64,000 nucleotides of DNA. It comes from Actinomadura opuntiae (GTDB taxonomy: Bacteria; Actinomycetota; Actinomycetes; Streptosporangiales; Streptosporangiaceae). This document shows positions 42,008 through 49,932 of this stretch, in pieces (position 1 is the stretch's first letter; every line of letters begins with the position of its first letter). The notes beneath the pieces are model-generated. The model had not been told where the DNA came from, ran no database searches, and saw nothing but the letters and a program-made list of their open reading frames with translations. The position numbers were made by a program, and so were the translations under genes. The stretch is from contig NZ_JASNWF010000011.1 of the NCBI RefSeq assembly GCF_030283205.1, forward strand, positions 248,001 to 312,000. Reading direction: 5' to 3'.

Positions 42008-42991
42008 ATGGACCCGATCGGCAAGAAGCTGCTCGACGTTGCCCAGAAGCAGCTCGGCTACGCCGAGCACGGCAGCGGCTACACCAAGTTCGGCGACTGG
42101 TACGCCCAGCACATCGACGGCGACCACGACTCCTACTTCAAGACGGCCCCCTGGTGCGACATGTTCCTCGCCTGGGCCGCCGACAAGGCGGGCGTCGCCG
42201 AGCAGGCCGGGCAGTTCGCCTCCACCGTCGAGCACGCCCAGTGGTTCAAGGACCACGGCGCCTGGGGACACACCCCCGAACCCGGCGCCCTCGTCTTCTA
42301 CGACTGGGCCGGATCCGGCGACATGGACCAGATCGACCACGTCGGCATCGTCGAGAAGGTCGACGGCCACACCCTCCACACCATCGAGGGCAACGCCGAC
42401 GGCTACAAGCTCATGCGCAAGACGCGGAGCATGGACGACGTCGTCGGCTTCGGCTACCCCGGCAAGATCCACGTCACCGAGGCCAAGTACACCCCCAAGC
42501 ACGCCGCCCCCGCCACCACCGTCGACAAGGTCGGCGACGCCGCCACCACCACGCACACCCACGAGGAACAGCACAGCTCCCCCGAGCAGCAGCTCCCCGC
42601 CCAGGACGTCGTCCTCGGCGGCATCCTCGCCTTCGTGCTGTGCGGCACCGTCGCCCTCGCCGCCGGACGCGCCGCCACCAAGGCCCCCACCGCCCCGCCC
42701 ATCCGCGTCCGCAAGCGCGGCAAGCACCACCGCCCCTCCACCCCCGTCGCCCTCCCCACCGGCGTCACCCCCGCCGACCTCGACGCCGCCGACGCCGGCA
42801 CCACCCTCATGCCCGCCCTCTCCCTCGCCGCCGCCCACGAGGCCGAGGACCGCGAGTTCTGGGGCCGCATCGCCCACCTCGAAGAGGACAAGGAACTCGC
42901 CTTCTGGAACTCCCTGCACGCCGAGACCACCGAGGCCGAGACCACCGCGCCCGGGGCCATCGAGTACGCAACCACTCCCGGATTCCGCTAG
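42008..42991 (+). CDS. CHAP-domain protein with central transmembrane helix and no signal peptide
   Basis: A 327-residue protein. Residues ~10-155 form a CHAP (NlpC/P60-like) amidase domain with catalytic Cys50 (APWCDMF), His111 (IDHVGIVE) and Asn129 (IEGNADG). A single transmembrane helix follows at ~201-220, then a basic stretch and an acidic C-terminal tail to 327. There is no N-terminal signal, so the side on which the CHAP domain lies is uncertain. Third positions are nearly all C, suggesting strong translational selection. ATG 42008 is preceded by AGGGAG. It lies directly upstream of the tRNA cluster. Confidence 0.82.
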   Translation: MDPIGKKLLDVAQKQLGYAEHGSGYTKFGDWYAQHIDGDHDSYFKTAPWCDMFLAWAADKAGVAEQAGQFASTVEHAQWFKDHGAWGHTPEPGALVFYDWAGSGDMDQIDHVGIVEKVDGHTLHTIEGNADGYKLMRKTRSMDDVVGFGYPGKIHVTEAKYTPKHAAPATTVDKVGDAATTTHTHEEQHSSPEQQLPAQDVVLGGILAFVLCGTVALAAGRAATKAPTAPPIRVRKRGKHHRPSTPVALPTGVTPADLDAADAGTTLMPALSLAAAHEAEDREFWGRIAHLEEDKELAFWNSLHAETTEAETTAPGAIEYATTPGFR

Positions 42992-43031
42992 AGTTGTCCA
43001 TGCGCGCCGGGGGAAACCCCGGAGCCCACAA

Positions 43032-43104
43032 GCGGACGTGGCTCAGTTGGTAGAGCATCACCTTGCCAAGGTGAGGGTCGCGGGTTCGAATCCCGTCGTC
43101 CGCT
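43032..43104 (+). tRNA. tRNA-Gly (GCC)
   Basis: Cloverleaf of 73 nt: acceptor GCGGACG/CGTCCGC with discriminator T, D-arm GCTCAGTTGGTAGAGC, anticodon stem CACCT/AGGTG with loop TTGCCAA, T-arm GGGTTCGAATCCC. The anticodon is GCC. CCA is not encoded. Confidence 0.97.
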
Positions 43105-43130
43105 CTGAGAGGCCCGTACGGCCTCGCTCT

Positions 43131-43201
43131 GGTGGAGTGGCCGAGAGGCGAGGCAACGGCCTGCAAAGCCGTGTACACGGGTTCGAATCCCGTCTCCACC
43201 T
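43131..43201 (+). tRNA. tRNA-Cys (GCA)
   Basis: 71 nt: acceptor GGTGGAG/CTCCACC with discriminator T, anticodon stem CGGC/GCCG with loop CTGCAAA, T-arm CGGGTTCGAATCCCG. Anticodon GCA. It lies 26 bp after tRNA-Gly, probably on the same precursor. CCA not encoded. Confidence 0.96.
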
Positions 43202-43215
43202 CGCAGTACACGCAA

Positions 43216-43287
43216 GGGCGATTAGCTCAGTGGGAGAGCGCTACCTTGACACGGTAGAGGTCACTGGTTCAATCCCAGTATCGCCCA
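43216..43287 (+). tRNA. tRNA-Val (GAC)
   Basis: 72 nt: acceptor GGGCGAT/ATCGCCC with discriminator A, D-arm GCTCAGTGGGAGAGC, anticodon stem CTACC/GGTAG with loop TTGACAC, T-arm CTGGTTCAATCCCAG. Anticodon GAC. Last of the three co-oriented tRNAs. CCA not encoded. Confidence 0.97.
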
Positions 43288-43297
43288 CGATGGAGTG

Positions 43298-43337
43298 GGG
43301 AGTGGTGTGCCCGCGGAGAGCGCGGGCCGGCACTCCC
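43298..43337 (+). terminator. Terminator of the tRNA cluster
   Basis: A two-part stem: outer GGGAGTG (43298-43304) with CACTCCC (43331-43337), inner GCCCGCG (43309-43315) with CGCGGGC (43321-43327), loop GAGAG. A pyrimidine-rich TCTTCCTGTT follows. It begins 11 bp after tRNA-Val. Confidence 0.65.
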
Positions 43338-43350
43338 TCTTCCTGTTGAC

Positions 43351-43368
43351 CCGGGGGGCGACCCCCGG
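43351..43368. repeat. Hairpin with GCGA tetraloop
   Basis: CCGGGGG (43351-43357) and CCCCCGG (43362-43368) around GCGA, a GNRA-type loop, just after the tRNA terminator and at the head of the repeat block. Could be a backup terminator or part of the repeat family. Confidence 0.5.
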
Positions 43369-43379
43369 ACCCCCGATGT

Positions 43380-43567
43380 GGGGGGCTCCGCCCCCCACGC
43401 CCCCTTTGTGGTTGCGGTCGGTGGGCATCTTTCGGCTCTGCGCCGCTTCTGTCTTTTGGGGCTCCGCCCCTCGCCCCCTTGTGGTTGCGGTCGGCGATCA
43501 CCTTTCGGTGAGCGCTACTACCGGTCTTTTGGGGCTTCGCCCCTCGCCCCCGTTGGGGCTTCGCCCC
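43380..43567. repeat. Imperfect ~73-bp tandem repeat of GC hairpins
   Basis: This fills most of the 354-bp gene-free stretch 43288-43641. Four short hairpins of the form GGGGC-TCC/TTC-GCCCC lie at 43380-43396 (longer G run), 43458-43470, 43531-43543 and 43555-43567. TTGTGGTTGCGGTCGG occurs at 43406-43421 and 43479-43494, and GTCTTTTGGGGC at 43451-43462 and 43524-43535, both 73 bp apart. No open frame of interest. The gene-free stretch ends with an inverted TGTGATCA/TGATCACA pair (43602-43609, 43639-43646). Confidence 0.75.
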
Positions 43568-43641
43568 TTGTCCCCTGTGGTTTCGGTGGGGAGGGCTCCT
43601 TTGTGATCATGGTGGAGGGGGCTTGGGCTGGCTGCGCCTGA

Positions 43642-44295
43642 TCACAGGAGGGCGGGCAGGTCGGCGGCGGACTCCAGCAGGTGGGTGTGGGGGTGGCGGC
43701 CCAGGTCGGCGGCGGTGGTCGCGCCGGTGGTGACCGCGACGACGTACGCGGCGCCGGCGTTGCGGCCGGCGGCCAGGTCGTTGGGGGTGTCGCCGGCGAC
43801 GAGGACGCGGTGCACGCTGGTCACCCCGGCCAGCTCCATCGCGCGGAAGATCAGGTACGGGGCCGGGCGGCTCGCGGGAACCTCGTCGCTGGTGACCAGG
43901 CCGTCGACGGTCCAATCGATGGCGGCGAGGATCGACTGCGCGATTTCGCGGGAGTAGCCGGTCTGCAGGACGACCTTGACGCCGGCGGCGCGCAGTTCCG
44001 CGATGGCCTCGGGGACGCCGGGGAGCGGTCGCGGGGGGACGTCCGCGTAGGCCTTGGTGAGGCGGCGGGTGAAGTCGGCGTAGACGGTGCCGGTGTCGGC
44101 GGCGTCCCCGGTCAGTTCGGTCAGGAGGCCGGCGACGGCCTCGCTCTTGCTGGTGCCGGTCCAGCGGTGCAGGACGTCCTCGGGGACCGGGCGGCCGATG
44201 TGGGCCGCCACGGCCTGGTCGAGCGCCGCGTACACCGCGCCGCCCTCCTGCACGGTGGTGCCGGCCATGTCGAGGGCGGCGAGTTCGAACGTCAT
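43642..44295 (-). CDS. Phosphonatase-like HAD hydrolase (TIGR03351 type)
   Basis: A 217-residue HAD phosphatase close to PhnX. The nucleophile motif is DMAGTT (Asp9) rather than DxDxT, the cap carries Lys50 (TGTSKSEAV) at the place of the Schiff-base lysine, and the usual second-motif Lys is replaced by Arg (ASRPAPY), all features of this subfamily. PhnX cleaves phosphonoacetaldehyde to acetaldehyde and phosphate; this group is related but its substrate is less certain. Overlaps the gntR gene by 4 bp. Confidence 0.88.
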   Translation of the reverse strand: MTFELAALDMAGTTVQEGGAVYAALDQAVAAHIGRPVPEDVLHRWTGTSKSEAVAGLLTELTGDAADTGTVYADFTRRLTKAYADVPPRPLPGVPEAIAELRAAGVKVVLQTGYSREIAQSILAAIDWTVDGLVTSDEVPASRPAPYLIFRAMELAGVTSVHRVLVAGDTPNDLAAGRNAGAAYVVAVTTGATTAADLGRHPHTHLLESAADLPALL

Positions 44296-45053
44296 TGGGC
44301 CTCTCCTGTTTCGGGGACGGTGCGCACGAGCGCCAGGTGGTGCGCCCGTTCGTTGGCGATGGTGAAGGTGGCGCGGTCGGGGCGGTAGCGGTCGTCGCCG
44401 TATTCGACGGGACGGCCGTCGGTGGTCCTCGCGGTGCGGCGCTCGCGCAGGAGCGGGCCGCCCTTGGGGACGCCGAGCAGGCGGGCGTCCTCGGCGGGCG
44501 CCGCGATCGCGTCGATGGTGTGGGTGGCCGCGACGATCTCCACGCCGCGGGCCAGCAGGCCCGCGTAGATGGAGCCCGCGTCGGGGTCGAAGTCGAACAG
44601 CAGCAGGCCGACGTCCAGGACGAACGTGCTGCGCTCCAGCATGACGGGCTCGTCGTCGAGCAGCCGGAGCCGCAGCACGTCGATGACCGGTTCGCCGGGC
44701 TCCAGCCCGAGCGCGCCCGCGGCGACCGGGTCGGCGCCGCGGCGGGCCAGCTCGATGGTGCGCTGGCCGGGGCGGTGCCCGGAGCGCTCGACCCACGCGG
44801 AGAAGGACAGGAACGTCTCGAACGGCTGGCCCATCGGGCGGCGCCGGACGACGGGGCGGCGGCCCTGGCCGCCCTCGATCAGGCCCTCGTTGCGCAGCGT
44901 GGACAGCGCCTGCCGGACGGTGCCGCGGGAGGTCCCGAACTCCTCGACCAGCCGGGCCTCGGAGGGCAGCGGCTCTCCCACGGCCAGCGCGCCGGAGACG
45001 ATCCGCTCCCGGAGCGCGTCGGCCAGCTTGGCGTGCAGTGATCCCGACGGCAT
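44292..45053 (-). CDS. GntR family regulator with UTRA domain (HutC/PhnF-like)
   Basis: A 253-residue repressor. Winged helix at ~6-70 (SLHAKLADALRERIVSGAL, then SRGTVRQALSTLRNEGLIE) and a UTRA effector domain at ~90-245. ATG 45053 preferred over TTG 45068. Divergent from the phosphonate genes; the operator ACTTGT-TTGT-ACAAGT lies between. It probably responds to a phosphonate or a pathway intermediate, as PhnF-type regulators do. Confidence 0.92.
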   Translation of the reverse strand: MPSGSLHAKLADALRERIVSGALAVGEPLPSEARLVEEFGTSRGTVRQALSTLRNEGLIEGGQGRRPVVRRRPMGQPFETFLSFSAWVERSGHRPGQRTIELARRGADPVAAGALGLEPGEPVIDVLRLRLLDDEPVMLERSTFVLDVGLLLFDFDPDAGSIYAGLLARGVEIVAATHTIDAIAAPAEDARLLGVPKGGPLLRERRTARTTDGRPVEYGDDRYRPDRATFTIANERAHHLALVRTVPETGEAQ

Positions 45054-45121
45054 GGCCTGACCATACAAGGGCCGGCGGCGGCGATGTCAATGTTCTATTT
45101 TTGCAGGTGAACAGCCGGTTA

Positions 45122-45137
45122 ACTTGTTTGTACAAGT
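45122..45137. promoter_or_regulatory. GntR/PhnF-type operator
   Basis: ACTTGT-TTGT-ACAAGT, a perfect 16-bp hyphenated palindrome in the 133-bp region between gntR and the FAD oxidoreductase. A partial copy (CATACAAGG at 45062-45070) lies near the gntR start. Position allows control of both directions. Confidence 0.7.
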
Positions 45138-45186
45138 CCTTCCGGGTGGTTGACGGGCGGTCCGCCGGGCCCCGAGTCTCGGGGCC

Positions 45187-46302
45187 ATGACCCCCCTCCC
45201 TGCCACCCCTGTGGACCTGCTCGTGGTCGGTGCCGGCGTCGTCGGGCTCGCGCACGCCGTCGAGGCGCACCTGCGCGGGCTGACGGTCGCGGTGGTCGAC
45301 CGCGACGCGTTCGCGGCGGGCGCCTCGATCCGCAACTTCGGCCATGTCTGCGTGACCGCCCAGGACGGCGACGCGCTGCGGTACGCGCTGGCCGCGCGCG
45401 AACGCTGGCTCTGGCTGGCGGCCAAGGCCGGCTTCGACGTCGTCGAGGCCGGCACGGTGGTGGTCGCGCGGCGGCCCGAGGAGATGGCCGTGCTGGAGGA
45501 GTTCGCCGCGGTGCGGGGCGTCGAGCAGGTTCGGATGCTGGATGCGGACGCTGTTGCGCGGCACGTGCCGGGTGCCGGGGCGTTGGGCGGTGCGCATTTG
45601 CCGCTGGATCTGCGGGTGGACTCGCCCACGGTGATTCCCGCATTGGCCGGCTGGCTTGTCGGGCAGGGCGTTCCGATCGCGTGGCGCACCAGCGTGCTGT
45701 CGGTGGAGCCGGGGCTGGTGCGCACCTCGCGGGGTGACGTCCGGGCCGCCCGGACGGTGCTCGCGGTCGGCCACGACCTCGACCGGCTGCTGCCGGACGT
45801 CGCCGACGCCGCCGGGATGACCCGGTGCCTGCTGCGGATGCTGGAGGTCGCGCCGCCGGGCGGGGTGCGGGTGGCACCGGGCGTGCTGACCGGGCTGTCG
45901 CTGCTGCGCTACGGCGGGTTCGCCGCGCAGCCGTCGGCCGCCGCGCTGCGCGAGGCGGTCGCCGCGCAGGCGCCCAAGCTGCTGGACGCCGGGGTGAACC
46001 TGATGTTCACCCAGCGGCCCGGCGGCGCGATCGTGCTCGGCGACACCCACCACTACTCCCCCACCCACGCGCCGTTCGACGACGAGGGGACGGCAGAGCT
46101 GCTGCTGCGCGAGGGCGCGCGGCTGCTCGGCGTCCCGTCGCTGCGGGTGCTGCGCCGCTGGCGGGGCCAGTACGCCTCGGCGCCCGCCGGCGTGCTCGAC
46201 GCGGAGGTGGCCGAGGGCGTCCGCGCCGTCTCGGTGACCTCCGGCATCGGCATGACCATCTCCCATGGACTGGCGCCCGCCGTCCTGGATTCGCTGTTCT
46301 GA
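45187..46302 (+). CDS. FAD-dependent amine oxidase-like protein of phosphonate clusters (TIGR03364 type)
   Basis: A 371-residue DAO-family flavoenzyme: LLVVGAGVVGLAHAVEAHLRG nucleotide loop, ASIRNFGHVC flavin segment and a C-terminal TSGIGMTISHGLAP. This subgroup is known from gene neighbourhoods of phosphonate metabolism and is likely to oxidise an amino- or N-alkyl-aminoalkylphosphonate. First gene of the rightward operon, 19 bp before phnD. Confidence 0.88.
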   Translation: MTPLPATPVDLLVVGAGVVGLAHAVEAHLRGLTVAVVDRDAFAAGASIRNFGHVCVTAQDGDALRYALAARERWLWLAAKAGFDVVEAGTVVVARRPEEMAVLEEFAAVRGVEQVRMLDADAVARHVPGAGALGGAHLPLDLRVDSPTVIPALAGWLVGQGVPIAWRTSVLSVEPGLVRTSRGDVRAARTVLAVGHDLDRLLPDVADAAGMTRCLLRMLEVAPPGGVRVAPGVLTGLSLLRYGGFAAQPSAAALREAVAAQAPKLLDAGVNLMFTQRPGGAIVLGDTHHYSPTHAPFDDEGTAELLLREGARLLGVPSLRVLRRWRGQYASAPAGVLDAEVAEGVRAVSVTSGIGMTISHGLAPAVLDSLF

Positions 46303-46320
46303 CCTATGAGAGGCCTTTCC

Positions 46321-47229
46321 ATGCGCCGTTTTCGGCTTTCTGTCGTGCTGGCCGCGCTCGTCCCCGCGGCCGCCCTCGTGCTGGCGGGCTGCGGCGACGG
46401 CTCGTCCGGCGCCGCCAAGGGGTCCTGCCCCGGCGGCAAGGTCCGGTTCGGTGTCGAGCCGTTCGAGGACGCCGCCAAGCTGACGCCCGCCTACAAGACG
46501 CTGGGCAAGGCCCTGGAGGCCAAGCTGGACTGCCCGGTCGAGGTGCAGATCGTGCAGGGCTACTCCGCCGAGGTGCTGGCGTTGCAGAACCACAAGCTCG
46601 ACGTGGCGCAGTTCGGCCCGCTCGGGTTCGTGTTCGCCTCGCAGCGCACCGGCGCGGAGCCCGTGGTGTCGTTCGGCAACCCGGACCGCTCCGTGTCGAC
46701 CTACAAGGCGGGCATCTGGGTGAAGAAGGACAGCCCGGTCGCGTCCGTCGCGGACCTCAAGGGCCGGACGCTCGCTCTGTCGGACGCGGGGTCGACGTCA
46801 GGCGACGCGCTGCCCCGCTACGCCATCCGGAAGGCCGGGCTGTCGGAGTCCGACGTCAAGCTCCAGTACGCGGGCGGCCACCCGCAGTCGCTGCTCGCGC
46901 TGACCTACGGGAAGGTCGACGCCGCCGAGATCAACACCCAGCAGCAGGCGACCTCGACGGAGGAGCACCAGTTCGACGCCGCCGAGTACAAGCAGATCTG
47001 GGCGTCCGACCCGATCCCGAACGACCCGATCACCGTCGCCAAGGACCTCGACCCGGCGTTCAAGAAGAAGCTCGTGTCCGCGCTGACCTCGCTGTCGCCG
47101 CAGGACGTGGCGAAGGCGGGCGCGTTCCTCGACGTCGAGCCCGGCCCGCTCGTCGCGGTCACGAAGCAGACCTATCAGCCGCTGTTCGACCTGGCCAAGA
47201 CGCTCGGCCTCACCGAGAAGAACCTGTAG
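46321..47229 (+). CDS. phnD: Phosphonate ABC transporter solute-binding lipoprotein
   Basis: A 302-residue PhnD-type binding protein. Signal peptide with lipobox LAGC (Cys24). The family pattern VRFGVEPFEDAAKLTPAYKTL is at the mature N terminus, followed by VASVADLKGRTLALSDAGSTSG. ATG 46321 is chosen because GAGAGG of the alternative start (46306) serves as its ribosome binding site. Captures phosphonates (or phosphite) outside the cell. Confidence 0.92.
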   Translation: MRRFRLSVVLAALVPAAALVLAGCGDGSSGAAKGSCPGGKVRFGVEPFEDAAKLTPAYKTLGKALEAKLDCPVEVQIVQGYSAEVLALQNHKLDVAQFGPLGFVFASQRTGAEPVVSFGNPDRSVSTYKAGIWVKKDSPVASVADLKGRTLALSDAGSTSGDALPRYAIRKAGLSESDVKLQYAGGHPQSLLALTYGKVDAAEINTQQQATSTEEHQFDAAEYKQIWASDPIPNDPITVAKDLDPAFKKKLVSALTSLSPQDVAKAGAFLDVEPGPLVAVTKQTYQPLFDLAKTLGLTEKNL

Positions 47230-47231
47230 CG

Positions 47232-47993
47232 ATGACCGCCAACGCGCTCACGGTCCGCGGCCTGCGCAAGTCCTTCGGCGGTCGCACGGTGCTGTCCGGT
47301 TTCGACCTCGACGTGGCTCCCGGGGAGGTGGTGGCGCTCCTCGGGGCCAACGGGTCGGGCAAGTCGACCGCGCTGAAGTGCGTGGTCGGCCTCGTCCGCC
47401 CGGACGAGGGGCGCGCCGGGGTGTTCGGCGACGACCTGCTCGACGGGTCGCGCGCCGCCGACCGGGCCCGCACCCGCGTCGCCATGGTGTTCCAGCAGAT
47501 CCATCTGGTGCGGCGGCGCTCGGCGCTGGACAACGTCTGCGCGGGCGCGCTCGGCCGGCTGCCGCTGCGCCGCTCGTGGGCGCCCGTCGCCTTCCCCCGC
47601 GAGCTGCGCGAGGAGGCGATGGCGTGCCTGGACCGGGTCGGCCTGGCCGACCGGGCGCACGAGCGCGTCGCCGCGCTGTCCGGCGGCCAGCAGCAGCGGG
47701 TCGCGCTGGCCCGCGCCCTGTGCCAGCGCGCCGAGGTGCTGCTGGCGGACGAGCCGGTCTCCGCGCTGGACCCGTCCGCCGCCGAGAACGTCATGACCGT
47801 GATGACCGAACTGGCCCGGACGGAGTCGATCGCGGTCGCGGCGGTGCTGCACCAGCCGGATCTGGCCCGCCGCCACGCCGACCGGCTCGTCGGCCTGCGC
47901 GGCGGCCGGATCGCCTTCGCCGGAACGGCCGCCGAGGTGTCCCAGGACCAGGTGTCCTCTCTTTATGTCGCGGACGAGGAGGTCAATCCGTGA
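47232..47993 (+). CDS. phnC: Phosphonate ABC transporter ATPase
   Basis: A 253-residue ATPase: Walker A GANGSGKST, Q-loop FQQIHLVRRRSALDNV, signature LSGGQQQRV and Walker B VLLADEPVSALD. The LVRRxSALxNV stretch is typical of PhnC. It follows phnD by 2 bp and overlaps phnE by 4 bp (GTGA). Confidence 0.93.
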   Translation: MTANALTVRGLRKSFGGRTVLSGFDLDVAPGEVVALLGANGSGKSTALKCVVGLVRPDEGRAGVFGDDLLDGSRAADRARTRVAMVFQQIHLVRRRSALDNVCAGALGRLPLRRSWAPVAFPRELREEAMACLDRVGLADRAHERVAALSGGQQQRVALARALCQRAEVLLADEPVSALDPSAAENVMTVMTELARTESIAVAAVLHQPDLARRHADRLVGLRGGRIAFAGTAAEVSQDQVSSLYVADEEVNP

Positions 47994-48823
47994 GTGTGCT
48001 CGTCACAGAACGCGCCCCGAAGCGGTTGCCGGTCCCGCGCAGGCGGCGCAGTGCCCGCACGCTGGTGACCGGCGGCGCCGTCATCGCCGTCCTCGTGGCG
48101 CTGCACGTCGCCGCGTGGATCGGCACCGACATGGATCTGGCGATGCTGGCCGACGGCTGGCACGGCATGGTCCGCTTCGTCTCCGAGGCGATCCCGCCGG
48201 ACCTCGCCTGGGACCCGGTGGTCAAGGACGGCCTGCACGCGTGCCTGGTGACGCTGTGGATCGGGCTGCTCGGGACCACGCTGTCGATCCCGTTCACCAT
48301 CGTGCTGTGCGCGCTCGGCTCGCGCGCCGTCAACGGCAACGCCTCCGTCTACCAGGCGGCGCGCGGAGTCATGTCGTTCCTGCGGGCCGTCCCGGACGTG
48401 GTGTTCGCGCTGATCTTCGTCACCGCCGTCGGGCTCGGGCCGTTCGCCGGCGTGCTCGCGCTGGTCTGCAACAACACCGGCGTGATGGGCAAGCTGTGGT
48501 CGGAGGCGATGGAGGAGGTCGACGACGGCCCGGCACAGGCGCTGCGGATCGCCGGCGCGAGCCGCACCCAGCTGGTCGCGCACGCGGTGCTGCCGGCGTG
48601 CGTGCCGCAGCTGGTCGGGCTGGTGCTGTACCGGCTGGACGTCAACGTGCGGGCGTCGCTGGTGCTCGGCCTGGTCGGCGCCGGGGGCATCGGCTTCCTC
48701 ATCAACCAGTCGATCCAGGAGTTCCGGTTCGACCAGATGCTCACCTACATCCTGATGGTGCTGGTCCTGGTCGTGGTGGTGGACCTGCTCAGCTCGTTCG
48801 TCCGGCGCAGGCTGGCGCCATGA
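47990..48823 (+). CDS. phnE: Phosphonate ABC transporter permease
   Basis: A 277-residue inner-membrane permease with about six helices and the PhnE-type coupling segment EAMEEVDDGPAQALRIAGASRTQL. GTG 47990 overlaps the phnC stop. Acts as a homodimeric channel; only one permease gene is present. Confidence 0.93.
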   Translation: MSVLVTERAPKRLPVPRRRRSARTLVTGGAVIAVLVALHVAAWIGTDMDLAMLADGWHGMVRFVSEAIPPDLAWDPVVKDGLHACLVTLWIGLLGTTLSIPFTIVLCALGSRAVNGNASVYQAARGVMSFLRAVPDVVFALIFVTAVGLGPFAGVLALVCNNTGVMGKLWSEAMEEVDDGPAQALRIAGASRTQLVAHAVLPACVPQLVGLVLYRLDVNVRASLVLGLVGAGGIGFLINQSIQEFRFDQMLTYILMVLVLVVVVDLLSSFVRRRLAP

Positions 48824-49893
48824 CCGCCGAGGCGGTCGCCATGGTCTGGCCCGGCGTGGGCGGGCGCCACCGGCCGGTGGCGGTGCGCCTTGAGAAGCCC
48901 GCGCCGGGCGAGGCGCTGGTCGAGGTGGAGCTCGCGACGATCTGCGGCTCGGACCTGCACACCGTCTCCGGCCGCCGGCCGGGACCGGCGCCCGGGGTGC
49001 TCGGTCACGAGATCGTCGGACGGGTCGTCCGCCTCGGGGACGGGCCGCCTCCGCGCGACGTCCGCGACCGGGCCGTCGCCATTGGGGACCGGGTCGCGGT
49101 CGGCATTTACGCGGCATGCGGCAGATGCGGGCGTTGCCGGCGGGATCTGCCGCAGAAGTGCGAGCGGCTGTTCAAGTACGGTCACGCGCCGCTGGCGGAG
49201 GCCGGGCCGCTGTCGGGCGGCTACGCCACTCACGTGCGCGTGCGAGCCGGCACCCCCCTGGCCGTGGTGCCGCCGGAGCTACCCGCCGGGCTGGCGGCGC
49301 CGCTCGGCTGCGCGACGGCGACGGCGGTCGCGACCGTCGCCGCCGGGGGCGCCGAGGTGCGCAGCCGGAACATCACGGTGTGCGGCGCCGGGCTGCTCGG
49401 CCTGCTGGCGACCGCGATGCTCGCTGATCAGGGTGCTGCCGTCACCGTCGTCGATCCCGATGCCGGACGCCGCGCCACCGCGAAACTGATGGGCGCCGCG
49501 AACGCCGTCGACGCCGCTGCGGAGCCGCCGTCCGCCGACGTCTACATCGAACTGTCGGGCGCGCCCGCCGCGGCGCGGAACGCCGTCGCCCGCACCGCGA
49601 CCGGCGGCACCATCGTCCTCGCCGGGACCGTCTCGCCCGGCGCGCCGCTGGACTGGGAGGCGCAGGACCTGGTGCGCGGCCTGCTCACCGTGCGGGGCGT
49701 CCACAACTACGCCCCCGCCCACCTCGCCGAGGCCGCCGCCTGGACCGAGTCCGCCGCCGGACGGCTGCCGGTGGACGCGCTGCTCGGCCCCGTCCACCCG
49801 CTGGACGATCTGGACGCCGCGCTCCAGGAGGCCGCCCGGTCCGGGGCGGTCCGCGTGGGCGTCGCCCCTGGGGAAATCGATCAGGGCCGCTGA
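48820..49893 (+). CDS. Zinc-type alcohol dehydrogenase of phosphonate clusters (TIGR03366 type)
   Basis: A 357-residue medium-chain dehydrogenase: ATICGSDLHTVSG with catalytic Cys, GHEIVGRVV, structural cysteines ACGRCGRC...QKC, and a Rossmann loop CGAGLLGLLAT. The group is recognised from phosphonate catabolic neighbourhoods and presumably oxidises a hydroxyalkylphosphonate or reduces an aldehyde. ATG 48820 overlaps the phnE stop by 4 bp, so it ends the operon. Confidence 0.9.
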   Translation: MTAEAVAMVWPGVGGRHRPVAVRLEKPAPGEALVEVELATICGSDLHTVSGRRPGPAPGVLGHEIVGRVVRLGDGPPPRDVRDRAVAIGDRVAVGIYAACGRCGRCRRDLPQKCERLFKYGHAPLAEAGPLSGGYATHVRVRAGTPLAVVPPELPAGLAAPLGCATATAVATVAAGGAEVRSRNITVCGAGLLGLLATAMLADQGAAVTVVDPDAGRRATAKLMGAANAVDAAAEPPSADVYIELSGAPAAARNAVARTATGGTIVLAGTVSPGAPLDWEAQDLVRGLLTVRGVHNYAPAHLAEAAAWTESAAGRLPVDALLGPVHPLDDLDAALQEAARSGAVRVGVAPGEIDQGR

Positions 49894-49932
49894 GCGTTGC
49901 ACACGGTCAGCCGTCCCTGAGAAAGGTGTCCC

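Noticed and set aside
43032..43287. tRNA cluster as an integration site of a mobile element
   Set aside because: All three tRNAs are complete, no duplicated 3' end is visible within the window, and no integrase or excisionase follows.
43380..43567. Possible CRISPR array
   Set aside because: The spaced units are hairpins 24-78 bp apart with diverged copies, there are no regular unique spacers, and no cas gene lies near.
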